This document shows, in pieces, positions 8,127-17,500 of a stretch of 47,050 bases of DNA. Position numbers and translations under genes: made by a program. Origin of the DNA: Pseudomonas sp. GTDB taxonomy: Bacteria; Pseudomonadota; Gammaproteobacteria; Pseudomonadales; Pseudomonadaceae. The notes below the pieces were generated by a model that was given only the letters and a program-made list of their open reading frames with translations, was not told the origin of the DNA and ran no database searches. Position 1 is the stretch's first letter. Each line of letters opens with the position of its first letter. The DNA lies in NCBI RefSeq assembly GCF_030150285.1, contig NZ_JASLGE010000066.1, positions 1 to 47,050 of the forward strand. The letters run 5' to 3'.

Positions 8127-9521
8127 ATGGAGTTTCTGCCGCTGTTTCATAACCTGCGGGGCAGTCGCGTGCTGGTGGTCGGCGGCGGGGAAATCGCCTT
8201 GCGCAAATCCCGCTTGCTGGCCGACGCCGGTGCCGTGTTGCGGGTGGTTGCACCTGCTATAGAGCCTCAGCTGTGCGAGTTGGTAAACAGCAGCGGCGGT
8301 GAGCAAGTCTTGCGCGGCTATGTTGAGGCAGACCTTGACGGGTGTGTGCTGATCATTGCCGCCACGGACGACGAACCGCTTAATGCCCAGGTTTCCGCTG
8401 ATGCACACCGACGTTGTGTGCCGGTTAATGTGGTGGATGCGCCAGCCCTGTGTAGCGTGATTTTCCCTGCTATTGTCGACCGTTCACCGCTGGTCATCGC
8501 TATTTCCAGTGGTGGTGACGCGCCTGTGCTGGCGCGTTTGATTCGGGCCAAGATCGAAACCTGGATCCCTTCGACTTACGGTCAACTGGCCGGCCTTGCC
8601 GCGCGTTTCCGAACCCGGGTCAAAGGCCTGTTTCCGGATGTGCAGCAACGCCGCGGGTTCTGGGAAGATGTGTTCCAGGGCCCGATTGCCGACCGTCAAC
8701 TGGCCGGGCAGGGCACTGAAGCTGAACGCTTGCTGGAGGCCAAGATCAACGGCGAAGCAGCGCTGACCACGGGTGAGGTTTACCTGGTCGGGGCCGGCCC
8801 CGGTGATCCTGACTTGTTGACCTTTCGCGCCTTGCGCTTGATGCAGCAAGCCGATGTGGTGCTGTACGACCGTCTGGTGGCTCCTGCGATTCTTGAGCTT
8901 TGCCGCCGTGATGCCGAGCGTGTGTATGTCGGTAAACGTCGCGCCGATCATGCGGTGCCCCAAGACCAGATCAATCAGCAACTGGTCGATCTGGCCAGGC
9001 AAGGCAAGCGTGTGGTGCGGCTCAAAGGGGGCGATCCGTTTATCTTTGGCCGGGGTGGCGAAGAAATCGAAGAGCTGGCGGCGCATGGCATTCCGTTTCA
9101 AGTGGTGCCGGGTATTACCGCTGCCAGTGGTTGCTCGGCGTACGCCGGTATTCCGCTGACCCATCGTGATTACGCGCAGTCCGTGCGTTTTGTCACGGGG
9201 CACTTGAAGGATGGCACCAGCAACCTGCCTTGGAACGACCTGGTCGCTCCGGCGCAAACGCTGGTGTTCTACATGGGCCTGGTAGGGCTGCCGACCATCT
9301 GCGAGCAACTGATTAAACACGGTCGCTCGGCTGATACGCCGGCCGCGCTGATTCAGCAAGGCACCACTTCCAACCAGCGCGTGTTCACCGGCACCTTGGG
9401 TAACTTGCCGCAACTGGTAGCGGAGCATGAAGTCCATGCTCCGACGCTGGTGATCGTCGGTGAGGTGGTGTTGCTGCGTGAGAAACTGGCGTGGTTTGAA
9501 GGCGCTCAATCCCAAGTCTGA
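8127..9521 (+). CDS. cysG: Siroheme synthase CysG (trifunctional)
   Basis: This 464-residue enzyme makes siroheme, the cofactor of sulfite and nitrite reductases, from uroporphyrinogen III. The N-terminal ~210 residues are the precorrin-2 dehydrogenase/ferrochelatase half, with the NAD-binding motif VVGGGEIALRKSRLL and the active-site region VVDAPALCSVIFPAIVDRS / ISSGGDAPVLARL. The C-terminal half is the SAM-dependent uroporphyrinogen methyltransferase: YLVGAGPGDPDLLTFRALRL, VRLKGGDPFIFGRGGEE, VVPGITAASGCSAYAGIPLTHRDYA and VFYMGL. ATG at 8127 abuts the serS stop directly. A palindromic element follows the gene. Known family member of normal length, with no visible defect. Confidence 0.96.
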   Translation: MEFLPLFHNLRGSRVLVVGGGEIALRKSRLLADAGAVLRVVAPAIEPQLCELVNSSGGEQVLRGYVEADLDGCVLIIAATDDEPLNAQVSADAHRRCVPVNVVDAPALCSVIFPAIVDRSPLVIAISSGGDAPVLARLIRAKIETWIPSTYGQLAGLAARFRTRVKGLFPDVQQRRGFWEDVFQGPIADRQLAGQGTEAERLLEAKINGEAALTTGEVYLVGAGPGDPDLLTFRALRLMQQADVVLYDRLVAPAILELCRRDAERVYVGKRRADHAVPQDQINQQLVDLARQGKRVVRLKGGDPFIFGRGGEEIEELAAHGIPFQVVPGITAASGCSAYAGIPLTHRDYAQSVRFVTGHLKDGTSNLPWNDLVAPAQTLVFYMGLVGLPTICEQLIKHGRSADTPAALIQQGTTSNQRVFTGTLGNLPQLVAEHEVHAPTLVIVGEVVLLREKLAWFEGAQSQV

Positions 9522-9526
9522 TTGAG

Positions 9527-9552
9527 TCGGTAGCGAGCGTGCTCGCTACCGA
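9527..9552. repeat. REP-like palindrome, likely bidirectional terminator
   Basis: A perfect 12-base inverted repeat (TCGGTAGCGAGC / GCTCGCTACCGA) with a two-base centre, sitting in the 37-base gap between the convergent cysG and the M42 peptidase gene. The core GCGAGC..GCTCGC resembles repetitive extragenic palindromes of fluorescens-group pseudomonads, and a similar core recurs at 39380-39393. It has no long T-run but lies where both transcripts must end. Confidence 0.6.
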
Positions 9553-9558
9553 TGATTC

Positions 9559-10746
9559 TCAGCCCCTGTTGTCCCCCACCAAACTTTCTACCGACGGCAC
9601 GCGCGTATCGCTTTCCATCTGGGCATCGTGTTCCAACTGATGGCTAAAGCGGTCCAGTGACCCTTGCGCGGGTTGGGCATCGCTGGCAAATACCGGCGGG
9701 CTCATCATATAGGCTCCCAACAATCGGCTCAGCGCCGCGAGGCTATCGATATGGGTACGCTCATAGCCGTGGGTTGCATCACAACCGAAGGCCAGCAAGG
9801 CGCAGCGAATGTCATGCCCGGCGGTCACCGCCGAGTGCGCGTCACTGAAGTAATAGCGGAACATATCCCGGCGTACGGGCAATTCATGTTCCGTCGCCAG
9901 GCGCAGCAAGTGCCGTGACAAGTGATAGTCATACGGCCCGCCCGAGTCCTGCATGGCCACACTGACGGCGTGTTCGTTTGAATGCTGGCCCGGTGCAACC
10001 GGCGCAATATCAATCCCCACAAATTCACTGACATCCCAAGGTAACGCTGCGGCGGCACCGCTGCCGGTTTCTTCGGTGATGGTGAACAGAGGGTGGCAAT
10101 CGATCTGCGGTTGTTCGCCACTGTCGACAATGGCTTTGAGCGCTGCCAGCAAGGCGGCCACGCCAGCCTTGTCGTCCAGGTGCCGCGCGCTGATATGGCC
10201 GCTGTCTGTAAACTCCGGCAGCGGGTCAAAGGCTACAAAATCACCTATGTTCACCCCCAGTGAATCGCAGTCGGCGCGGGTGGTGCTGTAGGCGTCCAGA
10301 CGCAACTCGATGTGGTCCCAACTGACCGGCAGTTCGTCCACCGCCGTGTTGAAAGCATGGCCTGATGCCATTAATGGCAGCACACTGCCGCGAATAACAC
10401 CATTGTCGGTAAACAGGCTGACACGGCTGCCTTCAGCAAAACGGCTGGACCAACAGCCTACGGGTGCCAGCACCAGACGGCCGTTGTCCTTGATGGCACG
10501 TACGCTGGCACCAATGGTGTCCAGATGGGCAGACACCGCACGGTCCGGGCTGTTTTTCTGGCCTTTGAGGGTGGCGCGCAAGGTCCCGCGCCGGGTCAGT
10601 TCGAATGGAATACCCAGCTCTTCGAGGCGTTCAGCCACGTAGCGCACGATAGTGTCGGTGAAACCGGTAGGGCTGGGGATGGCCAGCATTTCCAGCAGTA
10701 CCCGTTGCAGGTAGTCAAGGTCAGGTTCGGGGAGGGTGCGATTCAT
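9559..10746 (-). CDS. Osmoprotectant NAGGN system M42 family peptidase
   Basis: A 395-residue metallo-aminopeptidase-like protein of the M42 family, encoded as third gene of the N-acetylglutaminylglutamine amide locus. Likely metal ligands are visible in order: the His/Asp of SAHLDTIG, the Asp of RHLDDKAGVAALLAALKA, the catalytic Glu pair in ITEETGSGAAAAL, the Asp of FVGIDIAPVAPG, and a late His in GCDATHGYERTH. Its precise substrate is not established; turnover of the dipeptide or supply of precursors are the obvious possibilities (inference). ATG at 10744-10746 is chosen because AGGAGT lies eight bases upstream and it gives the family N-terminus. The reading frame stays open far upstream but overlaps the preceding gene. 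A hairpin separates it from the synthetase gene. Confidence 0.9.
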   Translation of the reverse strand: MNRTLPEPDLDYLQRVLLEMLAIPSPTGFTDTIVRYVAERLEELGIPFELTRRGTLRATLKGQKNSPDRAVSAHLDTIGASVRAIKDNGRLVLAPVGCWSSRFAEGSRVSLFTDNGVIRGSVLPLMASGHAFNTAVDELPVSWDHIELRLDAYSTTRADCDSLGVNIGDFVAFDPLPEFTDSGHISARHLDDKAGVAALLAALKAIVDSGEQPQIDCHPLFTITEETGSGAAAALPWDVSEFVGIDIAPVAPGQHSNEHAVSVAMQDSGGPYDYHLSRHLLRLATEHELPVRRDMFRYYFSDAHSAVTAGHDIRCALLAFGCDATHGYERTHIDSLAALSRLLGAYMMSPPVFASDAQPAQGSLDRFSHQLEHDAQMESDTRVPSVESLVGDNRG

Positions 10747-10768
10747 AAAGACTCCTGAGTGAAAGGCT

Positions 10769-10790
10769 TGCCCCCTTTTGCAAGGGGGCA
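10769..10790 (-). terminator. Intra-operon hairpin between synthetase and peptidase genes
   Basis: Inverted repeat TGCCCCCTT / AAGGGGGCA with a four-base loop, in the 70-base gap between the NAGGN synthetase and the M42 peptidase. On the minus strand no T-run follows, so partial termination or mRNA processing and stabilisation within the operon is more likely than a full stop. Confidence 0.5.
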
Positions 10791-10816
10791 GGCCCGATAA
10801 CGTGCAGCGGCTGCGC

Positions 10817-12562
10817 TCAGGGCGCAGGCTGACTGTGGGGGAACAACAGGTCGACAAAACGTTCAGCCGTGGGCTGAGGCCCGTGGTTGGCGAGCCCGGC
10901 CCGCTCGTTGGCTTCAATAAACACATACTCGGGCTGGTCGGCAGCTGGCACGATCAAGTCCAGCCCCACCACCGGGATGTCCAGCGCCCGTGCCGCGCGA
11001 ATGGCGGCGTCCGCGAGTACCGGGTGCAAGACCTCGGTCACATCTTCCAGGCAACCGCCGGTGTGCAGGTTGGCGGTACGGCGCACGGATAACACCTGGC
11101 CGGTGGGCAGAATGCTGTCGTATTCAAAGCCTGCGGCCTGCACGGTACGCAGTGTTTCGGTGTCCAGCGGGATGCGGCTCTCGCCTTCGGTCGCAGCTTG
11201 ACGGCGGCGGCTTTGAGCCTCAATCAATTGCAGGACGCTGTGCTGGCCATCACCCACCACTTGCGCCGGGCGACGTATAGCGGCAGCGACGACCTCAAAA
11301 CCGATGACGACGATCCGCAAGTCGTCCCCTTCATGAAAGCTCTCAAGCAGCACCCGGCTGTCAAATGCCCGGGCAGCTTCGATGGCTTGTTGCACGTGTT
11401 TGAGGGTGCACAGATCGACTGCCACACCGTTGCCTTGTTCGCCGTCCACCGGTTTGACCACCACCCGTTTGTGCAACGCCAGAAACGCCAGCGTATCTTC
11501 GGTGTTGCCGGCCAGTTGCTGGGTGGGCAGGCGCAGCCCGGCCTGGGTGAGTACTGAGTGGGTCAGACGTTTGTCCTGGCACAGGCTCATGCTGATGGCG
11601 CTGGTCAGGTCGCTGAGGGACTCACGGCAGCGAATACGCCGTCCGCCGTGGTTAAGGGTGAATAGCCCGGCACTGGCATCGTCAATGTGTACGTCAATGC
11701 CGCGTCGATGAGCTTCTTCAACAATGATGCGCGCATAGGGGTTAAGCCCGACCTCTGGGCCAGGGCCGAGAAACAGCGGCTGGTTGATGCCGTTTTTGCG
11801 CTTGATGGCAAAGGTGGTGAGGGTGCGAAAGCCCAGCTTGGCGTACAGGTTTTTGGCCGGCTCATTATCGTGCAGCACCGACAGGTCGAGGTAGCTCAAG
11901 CCCCGGCTCATGAAATGTTCGATCAAATGACGCACCAGCACTTCACCGACACCCGGCCGCGTGCAGCGCGGGTCAATGGCCAGGCACCACAGGCTGCTGC
12001 CGTTTTCCGGGTCGTGAAACGCGGCGTGGTGATTGAGGCCCATCACGGCCCCAATCACTGCGCCGCTGTCCTCATCTTCCGCCATCCAGTACACCGGGCC
12101 GCCCAGATGGCGAGCCGTCAGGCGCGAGGCGTCGATAGGTAACATGGCGCGCGATTGATACAGCGCATTGGTGGCCTCCCAGTCCGCGTCGCTTTGCACC
12201 CGTCGGATTCGAAAGCCCCGGAACACGCGAGTGGCTGGCCGGTAATCAGTGAACCACAGGCGCAGGGTATCGGAAGGGTCCAGAAACAGTTGCTGCGGTG
12301 ATTGAGCCAGCACTTGCTGGGGGGCCGCCACATAGAGCGCAATGTCACGCTCGCCCGGCCGTTCGTTAAGCAGTTCATTCGCCATGCACGCCGCGTCGGG
12401 GAAGGTGTGCCCGATCAGCAGCCGGCCCCAACCGCAATGCACGGCTGCCGGCTGGGTATTCAATGCGCTGCCGTCTTCGGCAAAGCGTGCTTGCAAGCGT
12501 TCGTATGAAGGGGCCTGGCCCCTTACCAGTCGTTGGTTGTAGGCGGTCGCGAGAGGTTTCAT
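10817..12562 (-). CDS. ngg: N-acetylglutaminylglutamine synthetase (GNAT + ATP-grasp fusion)
   Basis: A 581-residue two-domain enzyme that builds the N-acetylated glutamine dipeptide core of the osmolyte NAGGN. The N-terminal half holds a GNAT acetyltransferase fold with an acetyl-CoA pocket (LAIDPRCTRPGVGEVLVRHL, then LHDNEPAKNLYAKLGF near 230). The C-terminal half, from about residue 300, is an ATP-grasp ligase related to the cyanophycin/glutathione synthetase type (KRVVVKPVDGEQGNGVAVDL; metal-binding VVGLDLIVPAADQPEYVFIE and EANERAGLANHGPQP). The start ATG has AAGGA upstream and lies three bases after the amidotransferase stop, so the genes are co-translated. The gene set corresponds to PA3459-PA3461 of P. 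aeruginosa, which is induced by osmotic stress. Confidence 0.93.
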   Translation of the reverse strand: MKPLATAYNQRLVRGQAPSYERLQARFAEDGSALNTQPAAVHCGWGRLLIGHTFPDAACMANELLNERPGERDIALYVAAPQQVLAQSPQQLFLDPSDTLRLWFTDYRPATRVFRGFRIRRVQSDADWEATNALYQSRAMLPIDASRLTARHLGGPVYWMAEDEDSGAVIGAVMGLNHHAAFHDPENGSSLWCLAIDPRCTRPGVGEVLVRHLIEHFMSRGLSYLDLSVLHDNEPAKNLYAKLGFRTLTTFAIKRKNGINQPLFLGPGPEVGLNPYARIIVEEAHRRGIDVHIDDASAGLFTLNHGGRRIRCRESLSDLTSAISMSLCQDKRLTHSVLTQAGLRLPTQQLAGNTEDTLAFLALHKRVVVKPVDGEQGNGVAVDLCTLKHVQQAIEAARAFDSRVLLESFHEGDDLRIVVIGFEVVAAAIRRPAQVVGDGQHSVLQLIEAQSRRRQAATEGESRIPLDTETLRTVQAAGFEYDSILPTGQVLSVRRTANLHTGGCLEDVTEVLHPVLADAAIRAARALDIPVVGLDLIVPAADQPEYVFIEANERAGLANHGPQPTAERFVDLLFPHSQPAP

Positions 12563-12565
12563 CGG

Positions 12566-14338
12566 TCAGATTCCTTGCTCGCTCAGCCACAGGTTCAAGG
12601 CCGCCAACTGCCAGAGTTTCGAGCCATTGAGGGGCGTCAGTTGACCTTGGGGATTGGTCAGCAATTGATCGATCATTGCCGGATTGAACAGCCCACGGTC
12701 CTGACTCGGGTCCAGCAGCAGGTCACGAACCCAGTTCAGCGTGTTGCCCTGCAAATGCTTGAGCCCGGGGACTGGAAAGTAACCCTTCTTGCGGTCGATT
12801 ACTTCACTGGGGATGACCCGGCGCGCGGCCTCCTTGAGTACGTGCTTGCCCCCTTCGGGCAATTTGAAGCGCGCGGGCACGCGCGCCGACAGTTCAGCCA
12901 GGCGGTAGTCCAGAAAAGGCGTGCGCGCTTCAAGGCCCCAGGCCATGGTCATGTTATCGACCCGCTTGACCGGGTCATCCACCAGCATCACCGTGCTGTC
13001 CAGCCGCAGTGCCTTGTCGACGCCGGCTTCGGCACCCGGTTGGGCAAAGTGCTCACGAACAAAGTCACCGGCCGCGTCATTGGCCGTCAGCCACTGTGGT
13101 TGCACCGTGGCTTGGTATTCATCGTAAGAGCGGTCAAAAAAGGCGGCGCGGTAGGCGGCATAAGGGTCGCTGGCACCGTCCACCTGTGGATACCAGTGGT
13201 AGCCGGCAAACAGTTCATCAGCGCCTTGGCCGCTTTGCACCACTTTGCAGTGCTTGGCCACTTCCCGTGACAGCAGGTAAAACGCGATGCAGTCGTGGCT
13301 GACCATCGGTTCACTCATGCTGCGAAACGCCGCGGGCAGTTGCTCGATGATCTCGTGCTCGCCAATGCGCAACTGATGATGTCGGGTGCCATAGTGCCGG
13401 GCGATCAAGTCCGAATACTGGAACTCATCCCCGCGTTCGCCGCCTGCATCTTCAAAACCGATGGAAAACGTCGACAGATCCTGTACGCCCACTTCCCGCA
13501 GCAAACCGACCAGCAGGCTGGAGTCGACGCCGCCGGACAGCAGCACCCCCACATCCACGGCTGCTCGCTGGCGAATGGCTACTGCTTCGCGGGTACTTTC
13601 TAAGACCTGATCGCGCCAGTCCTCAAAGGTCAGGTTGACCTCATCGGCACGCGGGCCGTAGGGCAGGGTCCACCAGGTTGTTTGCTCGGTGTGACCACTG
13701 GCATCAATGCGCATCCAGGTCGCTGGCGGCAGTTTTTCGATGCCCGCCAACAGGGTGCGGGGTGCGGGGACTACCGCATGAAAGTTCAAGTAGTGATTGA
13801 GCGCGACGGGGTCCAGCATCGGGCTGATGTCGCCGCCCTTGAGCAGCGCCGGCAACGTCGAGGCGAAACGCAGGCGCTCGCCCGTGCGCGACAGGTACAG
13901 CGGCTTGACGCCCAAACGGTCACGGGCCAGAAACAGGCGCTGGGTATCGCGCTCCCAAATGGCAAACGCGAACATGCCATTGAGTTTGGGCAGCAAAGCC
14001 TCCCCCCAGGCGTGATAACCCTTGAGAATAACCTCAGTGTCACCTCCCGAGAAAAAACAGTAGCCCAAGGCCTTCAGTTCGGTGCGCAGTTCAGGAAAGT
14101 TGTAAATCGCGCCATTGAAGGCCAATGACAGGCCTAATTGGCAGTCGACCATCGGCTGCGCCGAGCCATCTGACAAATCCATGATTTTCAGTCGACGATG
14201 GCCAAGGGCAACAGGCCCCTGACTGTGAAACCCCCAGGCATCGGGGCCACGTGGTGCAAGGTGGTGGGTGATGCGTTCGATGGCTGCCAGGTCGGCAGGT
14301 TGAAGATCAAAACGTAACTCGCCAGCTAATCCGCACAT
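12566..14338 (-). CDS. asnO: N-acetylglutaminylglutamine amidotransferase (AsnB-like)
   Basis: A 590-residue class II glutamine amidotransferase of the asparagine synthetase type, which amidates the dipeptide to give N-acetylglutaminylglutamine amide. The nucleophile Cys2 directly follows the start Met (MCGLAGEL). The glutaminase domain continues with APRGPDAWG, GHRRLKIMDLS and AFNGAIYNFPELR. The synthetase domain has the pyrophosphate loop LLSGGVDSSLL near residue 268, plus SGQGADELFAGY. First gene of the NAGGN operon; AAGGA lies 10 bases before the ATG. The upstream region carries GAACGA followed 17 bases later by TCGAT on the minus strand, a poor match to an AlgU-type promoter, so osmotic control is expected from the family but not demonstrated by sequence. 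Confidence 0.93.
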   Translation of the reverse strand: MCGLAGELRFDLQPADLAAIERITHHLAPRGPDAWGFHSQGPVALGHRRLKIMDLSDGSAQPMVDCQLGLSLAFNGAIYNFPELRTELKALGYCFFSGGDTEVILKGYHAWGEALLPKLNGMFAFAIWERDTQRLFLARDRLGVKPLYLSRTGERLRFASTLPALLKGGDISPMLDPVALNHYLNFHAVVPAPRTLLAGIEKLPPATWMRIDASGHTEQTTWWTLPYGPRADEVNLTFEDWRDQVLESTREAVAIRQRAAVDVGVLLSGGVDSSLLVGLLREVGVQDLSTFSIGFEDAGGERGDEFQYSDLIARHYGTRHHQLRIGEHEIIEQLPAAFRSMSEPMVSHDCIAFYLLSREVAKHCKVVQSGQGADELFAGYHWYPQVDGASDPYAAYRAAFFDRSYDEYQATVQPQWLTANDAAGDFVREHFAQPGAEAGVDKALRLDSTVMLVDDPVKRVDNMTMAWGLEARTPFLDYRLAELSARVPARFKLPEGGKHVLKEAARRVIPSEVIDRKKGYFPVPGLKHLQGNTLNWVRDLLLDPSQDRGLFNPAMIDQLLTNPQGQLTPLNGSKLWQLAALNLWLSEQGI

Positions 14339-14388
14339 GGTGTGTAAGTCCTTGATATTTCTGCATGTGTGTTGCTACCGGTGTAAGT

Positions 14389-14409
14389 CGGTGCCTATGC
14401 GGGGCACCG
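14389..14409. other. Small inverted repeat in the asnO/NEL divergent region
   Basis: CGGTGCC / GGCACCG, a seven-base perfect stem with a seven-base loop, 50-70 bases upstream of the asnO start. It could fold in the 5' leader of the NAGGN mRNA or serve as a binding site. No further support. Confidence 0.3.
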
Positions 14410-14518
14410 GGTAGACGTGGTTTATCGAGTAACAGGTGTCACCAATCGTTCAATAAAACTTACAGGCGGTCGTTTTTATACCGTGGGATTTGGCAGATTT
14501 TTTGAGGTCGGAGTAGTT

Positions 14519-14542
14519 ATGTACGGCATGGCGGGTGCCTGA
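14519..14542 (+). CDS. Possible seven-codon leader ORF upstream of the NEL gene
   Basis: ATG at 14519 opens a seven-residue reading frame (MYGMAGA, stop TGA), with GGAG five bases before it. It ends 49 bases before the NEL-domain gene, whose own start has no convincing ribosome binding site. This could be a translated leader or chance; nothing else supports it. Confidence 0.2.
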   Translation: MYGMAGA

Positions 14543-14591
14543 CGGGGATAGGTTGCACCTGAACTGTGCACACTGAAATGGACCCACCGTT

Positions 14592-17500
14592 ATGACCGAC
14601 CCCCACCGCTATCCGCCCCTTGATGCCCGCGATTCGACCCTGAGTGATCTGGAGCCGCTTGAGCTGGTTCACAGCCACATGCCCAAATGGCTGCTGGAAA
14701 CGTCGCCCGAGCTCATCACGGCCCTGAATGAATCCATGGCGCAGAGCCGGGCTTACCACCGGCTGGTGGGGCAGAAATTTTCGGAGCTGGAAGGGATTGA
14801 AGCGTTCTGCGCGCCGCTGTTGATTGCGGCCCTTAAAGGCCCGGCAGGCGGCACGCTGAATGTCTTTCGTGACCGCCTGGAGGTGGTGCGGGTCTATCTG
14901 TCAGGCGATTCGACGTTTCTGGCTTCGCTCAAACGTCACTCCGTTCATGAGGAACCCAAAACGCTGCTGTGGGCCGCCTTGCAGAATTTCTCGGCGGATG
15001 AAGCGCAGGCAGGGGGTTTTGATCCGCAAAGCTATATTCGCCTTATGGGCCACCCGGGATACGCCAGTACCTTACGGCCCCATCAATTTGCAGCGTTGTG
15101 CCGACAGTTGAATCTGGGGCTCAAGTATCAACAGTACCTGCAGCGTTTTTTGGGGGTTGCACCCTCCGGCAGTTCACGCCCGAGTGCCCATGAGGAAGAG
15201 ACCGAATCCAACTTGAGGCTTCTCAAACGCTATGACATGGAAGTCGATGCTCATATTGCGTTTGCCAAAAAGCAAATCTCAGCGTCTGCCTATAAAGCGC
15301 TGCTGGCGCTTGTGGCGCAGCACGAGACGCCCCGGCCGCTGGCCCCTGTCGAACTGGATGGAAAGCCGATATTACTGAGCAGTCTTTCCTTGTTGGAAAC
15401 GGCCATTGACGGCGTGCTGGTGTTTTCTTCTGACGATGTACTCGCACACCCACACAATCGGTTGATTGTTTATATACCCAATGACCCTGTAGCGCCCTTG
15501 CGCGAGTTCAGCGCTTTGCAGGCCCTGACTGACGCCCTCAAGACCAGTCTGTCGAAGCCTGAATACGCGACCTTTTTCTCCCGGTTTGTGCCGTTGAGTA
15601 CGCGGGCAGTGTTTGTGCAAAAGCTCAACGCCCGGCCAGAGCATTTGGGGCTGACCGCTACACACCAGCGCGTCACGGCAGCACGCTATTTATGCTCGGT
15701 GCAACTGCACAACATGTTTGCCGACGCCCAGTTGCTGGCGGTGCCTACCGGGGTGCTGGATGAACGTGAGCGTGAACAAAGATGGCAGCGCTATAAAGCA
15801 GCAGGCCTGTTTTTGGTCAATATGGCGTCGTTGTTCGTGCCAATACTGGGCGACATGATGCTGGCGGTAGCTGTCGCAGACATGCTCGCCGAGGTGTACG
15901 AAGGGGTTGAGGACTGGGCGCATGGGGACATTGACCATGCTCGCGGGCATTTGTTGAACGTAGCCAGGGATCTCGCCACGACGGCCGCAGTAGTGACCGG
16001 TGTGGCGGCGGTCAAGAAAGTAGCCTCCAGCCTGGGCCGTGCGACGCAAGAGTACGCTGAGGGGTTTGAAGCCATTAAGCGTGACGACGGCACCGCACGG
16101 CTCTGGAACAAGCAACTGGACCACTACACCTACACGGGTTCACAGCAGCATCGACGTCATTTGCGTGACGCGCAGGGGTTTTTTCATGTCGGCGGCAAGC
16201 CCCATGTCACGGTCGGCGACAAGCATTATGCCGTGCGCTGGGACGCCACGCGAAAGCAGTGGCGCATCCCCCATCCTCGGCGCCCCGACGCTTACCAGCC
16301 GGCACTGCTGAACAATCAGGCAGGTGCCTGGCAGCATGCCCACGAGCGCCCTCTGGAGTGGCAGGGCAGTACGACCTTGATCGGTCGATTGGGCCCCGGA
16401 TTTGCAGCACTCGATGAGCAGACCCTGGAGCAGGTACGACAACTGACCGATACCGATAATGGGCTTATGCGACAGGTTCACTTCGAAAACCTGCCGCCGC
16501 CGGCGCTTCTGCAGATCACGCTGGAACGTTTTGCAATTGACCGGAAAATCACGCGTTTTATCGATCAAATGGGCAGTAACCGTTTCCTCAGTGCTGAGTT
16601 GGTTGACCTGCAACTGACACTGCTACCCGAACTGCCGGGTTGGCCTGAGGGCAAAGGGCTGACCCTGGTTGATGGGGCCGGGTTCAATACGGTGGAATAT
16701 GGCAATGTGCTATGGCCGACCACGTCTCGCATCGTTGTCACGCCCGCACAGCTTGACCAAGGCAAGGTGCTTCACACCGTGCTGGAAGCCTTGGCACCTG
16801 AGCAGGTAACAGCACTGCTCGGCAGCCGTATTTCGCTCTCACCCCCCCCGGTATCGGCACTGGCGCAGCGCCTTGGGGCCTACGTCAGTGATCACCGTCG
16901 GGCCGTTTTTGAGCGTCTGTACCAGCGTGTGAATGTTTCCAGTGCGGCACAAGCCAAGCCTGTTGAGGTGGCATTTCCCGGTTTACCTCGCCCAGTGGCC
17001 CAAGCATTGGCCACGTCTGCCAACGATGTGGAACGGGAGATGCTGGGTACGGGCAAGGTGCCGTTGGTGCTGGCCGAGCAGGCGCGTCTTGACTTGCACG
17101 CATCACGTTTGAATCGTGCGCTCGAGGGGTTTTATCTGGAGTATCAGGCGGGGGCGGATACGCAATTACTGACGCGCCACTTTTTGACCCAGTTGCCCAA
17201 TTGGCCTGTATCTGCGGCTCTGGAGCTGCGGGCGGGCTCTCCTCAAGGCGAACTGATTGAGCGTTGGGGCAGCCCGGCCGTGAGCCCACCCGTGATCGTG
17301 GTTCAGGCGCAGCAGCATTTTGAGCGATACAGCCGACAGGGCACAGGGTATAAGCGTGAGGGGCAGGATGACCTTTTATTGTCCCGAGCGCTGTTTCATT
17401 CACTGGACGGTGTGCAACGCAAAGCGTTGGGTATTGAACAGGCGCAAGCGTTTGATGCCGCCCTGGCCACCTTGGCGGCAATGAATCGCGTTGAAGCAGC

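Noticed and set aside
12533..13270. 245-codon plus-strand frame across the asnO 3' end
   Set aside because: Overlaps the amidotransferase and synthetase genes, both clearly real on the other strand.
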